This document shows, piece by piece, positions 34,293 through 42,503 of a DNA stretch of 64,000 nt. Within the stretch, counting starts at the first letter, position 1, and each line of letters opens with the position of its first letter. The stretch is from assembly GCA_002293145.1 (NCBI GenBank), contig DBCO01000019.1, positions 39,743 through 103,742 of the forward strand, read 5' to 3'. Below the pieces are notes generated by a model, which saw nothing but the letters and a program-made list of their open reading frames with translations, did not search any database and was not told the DNA's origin. The translations under genes were made by a program, and so were the position numbers. This stretch comes from Akkermansiaceae bacterium UBA956. Lineage in GTDB: Bacteria; Verrucomicrobiota; Verrucomicrobiia; Verrucomicrobiales; Akkermansiaceae.

Positions 34293-35300
34293 ATGGCATT
34301 CTTACCCGATAAAGCCTACGAGCACATTGCCAACGCCCATGAGCACGGACGCTTGGCTCATGCCATTCTCATCTCCGGCCCGAGTGGCTGTGGCAAGGAA
34401 TTGTTGACAGCAAAAATCGCCTGGCTCGTCCAAGGCAAAGCCGGCGGTGGCATGGATCTTTTTGGCGATCCCGTCGTTCATGAAGCACCTCCGCTCGATG
34501 AACAAGAATGTGATGCCGTGCAAATCATTCGACCCGAGAAACTCTCACGCATCATCACAGTCGATCGCATACGTGATGTTGAGCATCGCCTACACATGGC
34601 CAGCTCCCAAGGCACATGGAAAATCGTCGCCATCATGAACTGTGATCGGATGAACCATCAGGCACAAAACGCTTTCCTCAAAACGCTAGAAGAGCCGCCC
34701 AAAAACACCTTGCTGTTGCTCGTCACAGCGCAACCGCAAGCACTGCTGCCCACCATTCTCTCGCGCTGCGTGCAGCTTCCGCTGATGGGCAAAACCAACT
34801 ACCGTGCTCACGGTGGCGATGAGTTAATTCAGACGCTCAATCGTGTGGCCTCCAAAAGTTTCGGCACACCGTGGGGAGCACTTACCATCAAAGGTGCCTT
34901 CACCGAGGTGCTTGATCGACGCAAATCTGAGATCGAGAACGAAGAAGACATCCTTTATTCCACAGAGAAAAAACAATACGCTCAAAGCACCGATGGCAAA
35001 TGGCTCAAGGAACGCGAAGACTTTCACAAAGCCGCAGCGCGCTCCGCCTACCTGGCCGAGCGCGCGCGCTTCTTTGACATACTCATGTCATGGATGGCTG
35101 ATGCCCTGCGCTGCCAAGCTGGAGCTCCCTGTGAGGACTTTCCAGAGGTTTCTGCTTTGATCGCATCCTTCAGTAAAACCGAAAGCACATTTTCTCTTCT
35201 CAAGCGTGTCGAAGCTCTCGAAAACCTGCGCTCGTCCCTTGAGACGAACGCCAGCGAACAACTCGCCATCGAGTCTGGTTTTCTAAAAGCCTTCGGCTGA
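34293..35300 (+). CDS. holB: DNA polymerase III delta' subunit
   Basis: Delta' is part of the clamp loader that places the sliding clamp on DNA. The 335-residue protein has an AAA+ core: P-loop SGPSGCGKELL (about 22-32), HMASSQGTWKIVAIMNCDRMNHQAQNAFLKTLEEPP and the sensor region PTILSRCVQLPL. The SRC arginine motif and 'LLKTLEEPP'-like helix are typical of delta'. A charged insertion (about 205-245, KSEIENEEDILYSTEKK) precedes the C-terminal collar domain. It is 9 bases after the Minf_1886 gene and converges with the pseudopilin gene. Confidence 0.88.
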   Translation: MAFLPDKAYEHIANAHEHGRLAHAILISGPSGCGKELLTAKIAWLVQGKAGGGMDLFGDPVVHEAPPLDEQECDAVQIIRPEKLSRIITVDRIRDVEHRLHMASSQGTWKIVAIMNCDRMNHQAQNAFLKTLEEPPKNTLLLLVTAQPQALLPTILSRCVQLPLMGKTNYRAHGGDELIQTLNRVASKSFGTPWGALTIKGAFTEVLDRRKSEIENEEDILYSTEKKQYAQSTDGKWLKEREDFHKAAARSAYLAERARFFDILMSWMADALRCQAGAPCEDFPEVSALIASFSKTESTFSLLKRVEALENLRSSLETNASEQLAIESGFLKAFG

Positions 35301-35313
35301 GTAAATCAAGCTT

Positions 35314-35994
35314 TTACCAAGAGGTCACATCGTCTGATTTGCGCAGCAGATTTTTCTGCAACGAGGCACCACGCGTTCCGCGCTCACCATCTTTGCCATA
35401 GGACCAAACCGCGAAAGGTTCTTCGCGAGGCTCGGAATCAGGATATACGGCCAATCCATCCGTGTGCAGCCATTTATCCTTCAAGCCCGCACTGTTTTCC
35501 TCGATGAAAGGTGGCACATTGATTGCAATCATGATCGTGCGCTCCCAAGGATCAAACAATTGGCCTTCCTGCACATCCTGAGGCTTGTCATAAACACCAT
35601 TGTTCTTCTTCGGCGTGCGCGCAAAGGAAGCATACTCATTCAAAGTCGGATTCGCAAATCGCGTTTGCAATTCACCGCCATCATAAGAAAAGCTTTTTTC
35701 AACCCCCTCCAACACCGCCACGAGGTAATCGTTCGGGAAAAGATTCAAATAATCACCGCAAACATAATCTTGCTCAGATCCCTCTTTTCGTGTTTCGGGC
35801 ACCGGCGGCATATTGCGATCCACGATGAAGGCTGATAAGCCATTCGTAACATCACGCATCGTATTCATGCAGGCGGTCTGACTAGCTTTCATACTTGCGC
35901 GCTTGATGCCAGCAAAAATCAAAGTGGCCAGCGCCATGATGATAGCGACGACGACCAATAGCTCAACGAGTGTAAATCCTTTGCGATGTTTCAT
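35314..35994 (-). CDS. Type II/IV pseudopilin-like protein
   Basis: From the ATG at 35994 (MKHRKGFTLVELLVVVAII) the protein has 226 residues. The prepilin peptidase site G-FTLVELL is followed by a single hydrophobic helix with the conserved Glu at mature position 5. The remaining soluble part (YVCGDYLNLFPNDYLVAV, ending WSYGKDGERGT) resembles type II secretion pseudopilins of the GspG/H type. The SYGKDGE.GT closing phrase is common in verrucomicrobial and planctomycete pseudopilins. It stands alone, so assembly genes must lie elsewhere. Confidence 0.8.
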   Translation of the reverse strand: MKHRKGFTLVELLVVVAIIMALATLIFAGIKRASMKASQTACMNTMRDVTNGLSAFIVDRNMPPVPETRKEGSEQDYVCGDYLNLFPNDYLVAVLEGVEKSFSYDGGELQTRFANPTLNEYASFARTPKKNNGVYDKPQDVQEGQLFDPWERTIMIAINVPPFIEENSAGLKDKWLHTDGLAVYPDSEPREEPFAVWSYGKDGERGTRGASLQKNLLRKSDDVTSW

Positions 35995-36551
35995 GGTGTT
36001 TTTAACAGTATGGGTTTGTGCGCAATAAGCTGCCAAATCGGCCACACCGTGTCCAGCGTAGAATCGACGAAAATTTCGAGGTCGATGCGGATGATACCAA
36101 TAGGCCGAACTTGCGAAGAACCATGACCGATTTACCCAATCCCCACTTCATCCACAATCAGGAAATGAAATGACGCCATGGTAAAACCAAGGTGATCACA
36201 TTTTGACGAATTCAGATCGCAGTCTCAGGCATCCTCCAATGACAAAATTTTACATAAACCTAGTGCCGAATGCTCCTCATCCGAAAAACTTAATCATTTT
36301 TTAAAAAAATATCATCATCCCTAACATTTACCTCAACCTTCAAATCATGCAAATAATCAAGCAACCATAATCATTCGCCATACTTTCAACCCGATAATCT
36401 ACATATCAGTGGTGTCACCAAAGTTTAGCAACTAGGATAATTTTAAAATTTAGACTTGATTACTTTCCAGTTTTTCTTCTTATTTCTCTCGTCCCGGCGG
36501 AACAGCCTACGTCCCAATTATGGTCGTTCCGTCACCAAATACCAATCAGCC
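35995..36551. other. Intergenic region between divergent pseudopilin and MarR genes
   Basis: About 560 AT-rich bases with no gene. It contains a perfect 12-base palindrome at 36439-36450 and a short GGTGTCACC palindrome near 36412. It should hold both promoters. Confidence 0.55.
36439..36450. promoter_or_regulatory. Palindrome, possible MarR operator
   Basis: AATTTTAAAATT is a perfect 12-base palindrome, 102 bases before the MarR start codon. MarR proteins often bind such AT-rich inverted repeats and regulate their own gene. No direct evidence beyond position and symmetry. Confidence 0.3.
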
Positions 36552-37013
36552 ATGAAAAACATTCACTCGATGAATTCAGGCCCTGCTGTACAGGCAGAGG
36601 CAGATCGCCTTGCAGACTTCGTGCTCTTCACGCAACGCAGCTGCATCCTTAACCTATCCGGAGAACTAAATAAAGGAAATGTTTCGTTTCCCCAGTTCTT
36701 CCTGATGGCTTACTTATCAAGCGAAGAATATTTGACAATGTCAGATATCGCCAAAAAAATGGGCCACTCGACCGCAGCTGCTACCGGCCTAGTCGATCGC
36801 CTTGAAAAACTCGCCTACGTGGAGCGCATTCATGCAGCCGAAGATCGCCGTAAGATCATGGTCCGCATCACACAGAAAGGCGTAGAACTCGTATCCCGCA
36901 TGCGTCGTGAGATCGCCGCCGACCTCGCCGATATGCTCTCCAACATGGACCAAGAAGAGGCTGATACCGTGGACGCCACCCGCCGCGCCATGAGCTGCAT
37001 TCCCCAAGGCTAA
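36552..37013 (+). CDS. MarR family transcriptional regulator
   Basis: From the ATG at 36552 (MKNIHSMNSGPAV) the protein has 153 residues; an upstream frame extension into AT-rich DNA is unlikely to be coding. The winged helix is clear: LTMSDIAKKMGHSTAAATGLVDRLEKLAYVER, then the wing EDRRKIMVRITQKGVELV, with the family's D-R-R-K motif. It should be a homodimeric repressor. No transporter or enzyme gene adjoins it divergently in a way that would show its target. A terminator follows it. Confidence 0.88.
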   Translation: MKNIHSMNSGPAVQAEADRLADFVLFTQRSCILNLSGELNKGNVSFPQFFLMAYLSSEEYLTMSDIAKKMGHSTAAATGLVDRLEKLAYVERIHAAEDRRKIMVRITQKGVELVSRMRREIAADLADMLSNMDQEEADTVDATRRAMSCIPQG

Positions 37014-37062
37014 GAAAAAAGATTTCCTCAAGTAGCGTTTGTTGCTTGGAAAATCCCCCTCG

Positions 37063-37099
37063 CCTCCGTTACGGTGTCCCCGCCACGGAGGTTTTTTCT
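37063..37099 (+). terminator. Rho-independent terminator after the MarR gene
   Basis: CCTCCGT (37063-37069) pairs with ACGGAGG (37085-37091) around a 15-base loop, followed by TTTTTTCTTTT. It lies 49 bases after the MarR stop and 50 bases before pgeF. Confidence 0.75.
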
Positions 37100-37149
37100 T
37101 TTCCTCCTCCCGCTTCGCATTTCCAGCCCCACTCGCTCATCGATTTTCC

Positions 37150-37824
37150 ATGTCCCCTGATTATCTCCAACCGCTGCTCGACATTCCAGGCATACGCGCT
37201 GATTTCATCAAGCGGCTGCCCGGAATTCCCGTCGATACCAATCGGGATCAGGCGATGATTCACCTCCGCGAAAGTCACAGCCAAGCCGTGCAAACCCTCG
37301 GTTTCACGGAAAATCAATGGTGGCGTGCCGAACAAGTCCACGGCAATCGAGTCGCCATAGCCGGTGAATCCGCGACCATCATGGCAGCAGACGGACTACC
37401 GGTTGTGCCCGATGTCGATGGTCTCATCGCACGCAGCTCGGGTCTGCTTCTTGCCATCTACGTTGCTGACTGCGGAGCAATCTGGCTCGCCGATCGGAAA
37501 AATGGCGCTTACGGTCTTCTGCACTCGGGCAAAAAAGGCACCGAGGCCAACATTCTCGGTCAGGCTGTCGCCATGATGCAATCGGAGTTCAGCTCGCAGC
37601 CCTCAGACATCATTGGCGTCCTAGGCCCCTGCATTCGCCCGCCGCATTACGAAATGGACTTTGCCGCCACCATTCGCGAGCAAGCCAAGGCCGCAGGACT
37701 CGGCACTTTTCACGATTGTGAAACTTGCACCGCATCAGACTTGTCGAACTACTACAGCTATCGTAAAGAACTCGGCCACACCGGCCGGATGATGGCACTA
37801 ATCGGAAAACTACCACACTCATGA
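37150..37824 (+). CDS. pgeF: PgeF/YfiH family (laccase-domain) protein
   Basis: From the ATG at 37150 (MSPDYLQPLLDIPG) the protein has 224 residues. The family's metal-site residues appear in order: His in AEQVHGN, Cys in VADCGA and His in GLLHSGKKGT, with GVLGPCIRPPHYEMD further on. The usual HAGWRG motif is altered to HSGKKG. Relatives edit peptidoglycan precursors (PgeF) or act as purine nucleosidases; the exact substrate cannot be told. The last codon overlaps the ispE start (ATGA), so they are coupled. Confidence 0.8.
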   Translation: MSPDYLQPLLDIPGIRADFIKRLPGIPVDTNRDQAMIHLRESHSQAVQTLGFTENQWWRAEQVHGNRVAIAGESATIMAADGLPVVPDVDGLIARSSGLLLAIYVADCGAIWLADRKNGAYGLLHSGKKGTEANILGQAVAMMQSEFSSQPSDIIGVLGPCIRPPHYEMDFAATIREQAKAAGLGTFHDCETCTASDLSNYYSYRKELGHTGRMMALIGKLPHS

Positions 37825-38666
37825 GCGAAAAAACGATCTCCTTACAAGCCCCCGCCAAAATCAATCTCTCGCTACGCGTCCTTGGCAAGCGCGCTGACGG
37901 CTATCACGACATCGATACACTCATGACTCGCGTCCCGGGACTCTATGACGTAATCACGCTCACCGAGTCGAAAAGTTTCTCCTTTGTCTGCGAGACACCA
38001 GGCGTCCCCACCGATGACACCAATCTCGTCGTCAAAGCAACCAAAGTTTTCGAAAAACTCTCCAAGAAAAAATGCAAAGCTACCGTGACTTTGGAAAAAA
38101 ACATTCCGCACGGAGCGGGTCTCGGCGGTGGTAGCAGCGATGCCGCAAGCACTCTCCTTGCATGGAATCAGTGGCACAACGATGTCCTCAGCCACGAAAA
38201 ACTCCTCGAAGCTGCAGCCTTGATCGGCAGTGATGTGCCATTTTTCCTCGGCTCCTCGACAGCGCGCTGCACGGGACGTGGTGAAATCCTCACGGCCGTG
38301 GCTAATATCCCGAAGACCCCCATCGTCATCTTCAAGCCCGCCTTTTCCGTCTCCACGCCCGATGCCTACAAGCGCTGGCAAGACGCCATCGCCCTGCCCG
38401 GCGTGAACTATGATCCCATCGAGTTTCCTTGGGCAGCCTTAGTGAACGATTTGGAGAAACCCGTATTCGGAAAATTCCTCTTCCTCGCCGAACTCAAAAA
38501 CTGGCTCAATTCAAGACCCGAAGTTCGTGCTGCCATGATGAGTGGATCAGGTTCATCCATGTTTGCTATTCTCAGCGATGAATCCCACGCCGAAGCCCTT
38601 ATTCAAACCGTCCGCGACCGCCTCGATCCAGAGGTATGGGCTTGGTCGGGCGTGCTTGGTGGGTAA
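37821..38666 (+). CDS. ispE: 4-diphosphocytidyl-2-C-methyl-D-erythritol kinase
   Basis: IspE phosphorylates CDP-methylerythritol in the MEP pathway of isoprenoid synthesis. The 281-residue GHMP kinase has an N-terminal APAKINLSLRVLGKRADGYHD block, the ATP-binding IPHGAGLGGGSSDAAS motif (about 93-108) and the C-terminal MSGSGSSMFAI glycine-rich segment. The length is normal. It is translationally coupled to pgeF through a 4-base overlap. A bidirectional hairpin separates it from the convergent BlaI-like gene. Confidence 0.93.
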   Translation: MSEKTISLQAPAKINLSLRVLGKRADGYHDIDTLMTRVPGLYDVITLTESKSFSFVCETPGVPTDDTNLVVKATKVFEKLSKKKCKATVTLEKNIPHGAGLGGGSSDAASTLLAWNQWHNDVLSHEKLLEAAALIGSDVPFFLGSSTARCTGRGEILTAVANIPKTPIVIFKPAFSVSTPDAYKRWQDAIALPGVNYDPIEFPWAALVNDLEKPVFGKFLFLAELKNWLNSRPEVRAAMMSGSGSSMFAILSDESHAEALIQTVRDRLDPEVWAWSGVLGG

Positions 38667-38691
38667 ATTGCAAGTAGGAACGCAATCTGGA

Positions 38692-38720
38692 TTTTTCAGC
38701 CGCAAAAAAAACGCAAAAAC
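38692..38720. repeat. Inverted copy of the intergenic motif at 22,311
   Basis: On the minus strand this AT-rich stretch reads almost like 22311-22337 (TTTTGCGTTTTTTTTGCGGC core). It sits just after ispE. It may be a small dispersed intergenic repeat. Confidence 0.4.
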
Positions 38721-38748
38721 CACAAAATTTGACCTTTTTGATTTATTG

Positions 38749-38768
38749 GGGTGTTAAAAATAACGCCC
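38749..38768. terminator. Probable bidirectional terminator between ispE and the BlaI-like gene
   Basis: GGGTGTTA (38749-38756) pairs with TAACGCCC (38761-38768), with one G-T pair, around AAAA. T-rich bases follow on the plus strand and the convergent gene ends 30 bases away. Confidence 0.4.
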
Positions 38769-38798
38769 TTTCTGTTGCTATGTCTTGATAGCTAGAAA

Positions 38799-39245
38799 CT
38801 AGCGCTTTTTCTTCGTCGCCGCTTTTTTCGCAGCAGGCTTGGCAGCCACTTTTTTCGCCTTCTTTGGCGCGAGTGTTTTGCTGATTTTTAAATGCTTACT
38901 GACTGCTTCTTTTTCCTCCGCATTAAGAGAACCAGAACCGAGCAAGGCCATGATAGCCTCGCCCAATCGGCCGCCAAAAGTATTGATCACAAAATCTTCG
39001 ACCGCCTCAGATACCACCGATTTCTGCGGATGCGCTGCCTCATAGACGTGAGCACGTCCCTCCTTTACGCGACGTACGTGCCCTTTTTTCTCCAAATTCT
39101 GCATCACCGTCAAAACCGTCGTATAGGCCCGCTCTTTACCATCTGGCAAGGCTTCGAGCACCGTTGCCACGGTCGAGGGACCGTAGTGCCACAATACGGA
39201 AAGGGCCTGCAATTCGAGACTAGATGGTTGGGCGAGTCGGATCAT
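38799..39245 (-). CDS. BlaI/MecI-like repressor with Lys/Ala-rich tail
   Basis: The 148-residue protein has the BlaI winged helix (residues 7-75): SSLELQALSVLWHYGPSTVATVLEAL and AYTTVLTVMQNLEKKGHVRR, the recognition helix. BlaI-type proteins bind inverted repeats as dimers and are inactivated by a BlaR1 protease; no blaR1 is nearby. Residues about 125-148 form a basic Lys/Ala tail (APKKAKKVAAKPAAKK), which is unusual for BlaI and resembles histone H1-like tails. It is divergent from ppdK, whose product has similar tails, across 313 bases. It could control itself and ppdK (inference). Confidence 0.82.
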   Translation of the reverse strand: MIRLAQPSSLELQALSVLWHYGPSTVATVLEALPDGKERAYTTVLTVMQNLEKKGHVRRVKEGRAHVYEAAHPQKSVVSEAVEDFVINTFGGRLGEAIMALLGSGSLNAEEKEAVSKHLKISKTLAPKKAKKVAAKPAAKKAATKKKR

Positions 39246-39558
39246 ATGCGTGAGGTTGGGTGCGGTTGACAGTCAAGAAATACAAAATACGTCCGCTGAT
39301 GTCAATGCGAATTACTACGGAAATCAAAAATAATTGCTTCTAGAGAAATCCGATTGGAACGGCGCTATTTCGCATAGAAATACGATAACGGACAACTCGT
39401 TCGTCCTGATCGTCAAATTTACTGTCACAGAAAAGTGAAAAAAAGAAACAATTGACTGATTGACACTTAACAAAACACTGATAATCTCCGCGCGCAACGC
39501 AGGGCTAGCACAGTGCTTTTTCTCTCTGTCGTTTCTCTCACAATAATCATCAAGTACT
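39246..39558. promoter_or_regulatory. Divergent promoter region between the BlaI-like gene and ppdK
   Basis: About 310 AT-rich bases with no gene. Two overlapping -35-like boxes (TTGACT 39452-39457, TTGACA 39460-39465) precede GATAAT at 39480-39485, but the spacings of 22 and 14 bases are not ideal. I see no clear BlaI-type operator. Confidence 0.4.
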
Positions 39559-42390
39559 ATGGCAGCAGCAAAAAAGGCCAGCAAGGCCGCTAAGAAGTCA
39601 GCACCAGCAAAAGGTGCCAAGTCCGCAAAGTATGTTTACACCTGGGGCGCCGGCAAAGCCGACGGCGACGGTTCACAAAAAGCCCTCCTCGGCGGCAAAG
39701 GTGCCAACCTTGCAGAAATGACCCGCATCGGTCTCCCTGTGCCTCCAGGCTTCACCATCAGCACCGAAGTCTGCACCTATTTCTACGCAAACAAAAAAAC
39801 CTATCCCGTTTCACTCCAAGCACAAATGGAAGCTGGAGTGGTAAACATGGAAAAAATCATGGGCGCCAAATTCGGCGGCACCACTGGAATGCCTCTGCTC
39901 GTAGCTGTGCGCTCCGGTGCTCGTGACTCCATGCCCGGCATGATGGACACCGTTCTCAACCTTGGACTCAATGACCAAACCGTTCTTTCCCTCGCATCCG
40001 TAACTAAGAATGAGCGTTTCGCATGGGATTGCTATCGCCGCTTTGTTCAAATGTATGGCGACGTCGTACTCGGCGTGCAAAAGTCCGAAGGTGAAGATCA
40101 CGAACCTTTCGAAGTAGAAATCGAAGCTTTCAAACATGAAAAATACGGCAAGGACATCATCGATTCCGATCTGACTGCCGACGACCAAAAAGAACTCGTC
40201 AAGCGTTTCAAAGCTCTCGTCAAAAAGCGCACGGGCAAGACTTTCCCGAGCAATCCATGGGATCAACTTCGCGGTGCCGCTGGTGCTGTGTTCGGTTCGT
40301 GGATGAATGACCGCGCGATCGTTTATCGTCGTAAATACAATATCCCGGCCGCTTGGGGCACTGCCGTAAACGTGCAAGCCATGGTTTATGGCAACACCGG
40401 TAACACTTCTGGTTCTGGCGTAGCGTTCACTCGCGACCCAGCCAACGGCAAAAACGAATTCTGGGGTGAATACCTCATCAATGCACAAGGCGAAGACGTA
40501 GTAGCAGGTGTTCGCACTCCAGAGAATGTAAGCACGCTCAAAGCCGCACTTCCGAAGCCCTACGCAGAACTGATGAAAGTTCGCAAGATCCTCGAAAGCC
40601 ACTTCAAAGACGTGCAGGACATCGAGTTCACCGTTCAGGAAGGCAAGCTGTTCATGCTGCAAACCCGCAACGGTAAGCGCACTGCTGCCGCCTCGCTCAA
40701 GTTTGCAATGGACATGGTGAAAGAAAAACTCATCGACTGGGAAACTGCCATCCTGCGCAATCCAGCCGAGCAGTTGGAGCAACTCCTCGCACCAATCTTC
40801 GATCTTGCCGACGTAGCAAAGGCCAAAACTCTCGCCACGGGCCTTCCCGCTGGTCCAGGAGCTGCTTCTGGCAAAATTTATCTCAACGCAGAGCGCGCCG
40901 TACTTGCTGAAGCACGTGGCGAAAAAGTTCTGCTTGTCCGCACCGAGACCAGCCCAGAAGACCTCCGTGGCATGATCGCAGCGGAAGGCATCCTCACCTC
41001 CAAAGGTGGTGTTTCTTCCCACGCCGCACTCGTTGCCCGTCAAATGGGCAAAGTCTGCGTTTGCGGAGCAGGCGGAGTCGAGATCAACTACGAAAAACAA
41101 ACTGTCACCGCGGCAGGTAAAGTTTTCAAAGAAGGTGAATACATGAGCATCGATGGTACTAGCGGAAAAGTCTTCGGTGGCGAGCTGAAAACAGCTCCTT
41201 CGGAAATCATTTCTGGCATCGTCAGCGGCAACAAAAAAGCCATGGCTACCGAGAAGTTCAAAGGCTTCCAACAATTGATGGAATGGTGCGAAAAAGCCAC
41301 TCGCATGTCCGTCCGTACTAACGCCGACACCCCTGAGCAAACCCGTATCGCTCTGGCCTTCGGTGCAAAAGGCATCGGTCTCACCCGCACAGAACACATG
41401 TTCTTCGAAGGCGACCGCATCGACGCCATGCGCGAGATGATTCTTGCCACCACCCTCGAAGCTCGCAAAGCGGCCCTAGCGAAACTCCTCCCGTATCAAC
41501 GAAAGGATTTCACCGGCATCTTCACCGTGCTCAAAGGTCTTCCTGCTACGATCCGTTTGCTCGACCCACCACTTCACGAGTTCCTTCCGCACAGCAAAGA
41601 GCAACAGCTCGATCTTGCAAAAAAAATCGGCGTTAAAGTTGAAACCATCATCCAACGCGTTCACGACCTTCATGAATTCAACCCGATGCTTGGTCACCGC
41701 GGTTGCCGTCTCGGCATCGCCTACCCGGAAATCACCGAGATGCAAGCTCGTGCGATTTTCGAAGCCGCTGCTGACGTAGCGAAGAAGAAAATCAAGGTCA
41801 AGCCTGAGGTCATGATCCCACTTGTTGGATTCAAACAAGAGTTCGATCTCCAAGCCGAAATCGTTCACCGCGTTGCAAAACAAGTCATGGCTGAGAAAAA
41901 AGTGAAGTTCGACTACCAAGTCGGCACCATGATCGAAGTCCCACGCGGAGCCCTAACCGCTGACCAAATCGCCGAGAAAGCCGAGTTCTTCAGCTTCGGC
42001 ACCAACGACCTCACTCAGACCGCACTCGGCATCAGCCGTGACGACATGGGCGCGTTCCTTCTGCCATATGTTGAGAATGACGTGTTCGCGAAGAACCCGT
42101 TTGCCACACTCGACACCGTCGGTGTTGGTCAATTGATCGAGATCGCAGTGGCCAAAGGCCGCAAAACTCGTCCAGACATCAAGCTCGGTATCTGCGGCGA
42201 ACACGGTGGTGATCCTGACTCTGTGGTGTTCTGCCACAACGTCGGCCTCGCTTACGTGAGTTGCTCGCCATATCGCGTGCCTGTTGCTCGCCTCGCCGCC
42301 GCACAAGCTGCCATCATGGAAAAACGCGCTAACGCCAGCAAAGCTGCACCAGCCAAAAAAGCTGCTAAAAAAGCTGCTAAGAAGAAATAA
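39559..42390 (+). CDS. ppdK: Pyruvate, phosphate dikinase with Lys/Ala-rich tails
   Basis: PPDK interconverts pyruvate, ATP and phosphate with PEP, AMP and pyrophosphate. The core matches: ALLGGKGANLAEMTRIGLPVPPGFT, the phosphohistidine His488 in TSKGGVSSHAALVARQMG, and the PEP/pyruvate barrel with FSFGTNDLTQTALG and the C-terminal GICGEHGGDP. The active-site Cys lies in YVSCSPYRVP. The 943 residues exceed the usual 880 because of basic tails: AAAKKASKAAKKSAPAKGAK at the N-terminus and KAAPAKKAAKKAAKKK at the C-terminus. No in-frame start lies between the first ATG and the core, so the N-terminal tail must be translated. A strong terminator follows. Confidence 0.93.
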   Translation: MAAAKKASKAAKKSAPAKGAKSAKYVYTWGAGKADGDGSQKALLGGKGANLAEMTRIGLPVPPGFTISTEVCTYFYANKKTYPVSLQAQMEAGVVNMEKIMGAKFGGTTGMPLLVAVRSGARDSMPGMMDTVLNLGLNDQTVLSLASVTKNERFAWDCYRRFVQMYGDVVLGVQKSEGEDHEPFEVEIEAFKHEKYGKDIIDSDLTADDQKELVKRFKALVKKRTGKTFPSNPWDQLRGAAGAVFGSWMNDRAIVYRRKYNIPAAWGTAVNVQAMVYGNTGNTSGSGVAFTRDPANGKNEFWGEYLINAQGEDVVAGVRTPENVSTLKAALPKPYAELMKVRKILESHFKDVQDIEFTVQEGKLFMLQTRNGKRTAAASLKFAMDMVKEKLIDWETAILRNPAEQLEQLLAPIFDLADVAKAKTLATGLPAGPGAASGKIYLNAERAVLAEARGEKVLLVRTETSPEDLRGMIAAEGILTSKGGVSSHAALVARQMGKVCVCGAGGVEINYEKQTVTAAGKVFKEGEYMSIDGTSGKVFGGELKTAPSEIISGIVSGNKKAMATEKFKGFQQLMEWCEKATRMSVRTNADTPEQTRIALAFGAKGIGLTRTEHMFFEGDRIDAMREMILATTLEARKAALAKLLPYQRKDFTGIFTVLKGLPATIRLLDPPLHEFLPHSKEQQLDLAKKIGVKVETIIQRVHDLHEFNPMLGHRGCRLGIAYPEITEMQARAIFEAAADVAKKKIKVKPEVMIPLVGFKQEFDLQAEIVHRVAKQVMAEKKVKFDYQVGTMIEVPRGALTADQIAEKAEFFSFGTNDLTQTALGISRDDMGAFLLPYVENDVFAKNPFATLDTVGVGQLIEIAVAKGRKTRPDIKLGICGEHGGDPDSVVFCHNVGLAYVSCSPYRVPVARLAAAQAAIMEKRANASKAAPAKKAAKKAAKKK

Positions 42391-42426
42391 TGGAGCGCGG
42401 ACTTCAGTCCGCATCTCTCCTTAATC

Positions 42427-42460
42427 AAAACGCCCGCTGCAACCCAGCGGGCGTTTTTTT
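42427..42460 (+). terminator. Rho-independent terminator after ppdK
   Basis: AAAACGCCCGCTG pairs with CAGCGGGCGTTTT around a 5-base loop and runs into seven or more T's, 37 bases after the ppdK stop. The A tract on the other side could let it work for the convergent gene too. Confidence 0.9.
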
Positions 42461-42503
42461 GTTGATTCCATCAATTCCCCCTGCCCATTCTCTCGTCAAT
42501 AAT

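Noticed and set aside
39811..41397. A 528-codon open frame opposite ppdK
   Set aside because: It is a by-product of the codon bias of ppdK, whose frame has all catalytic motifs. No family resemblance.
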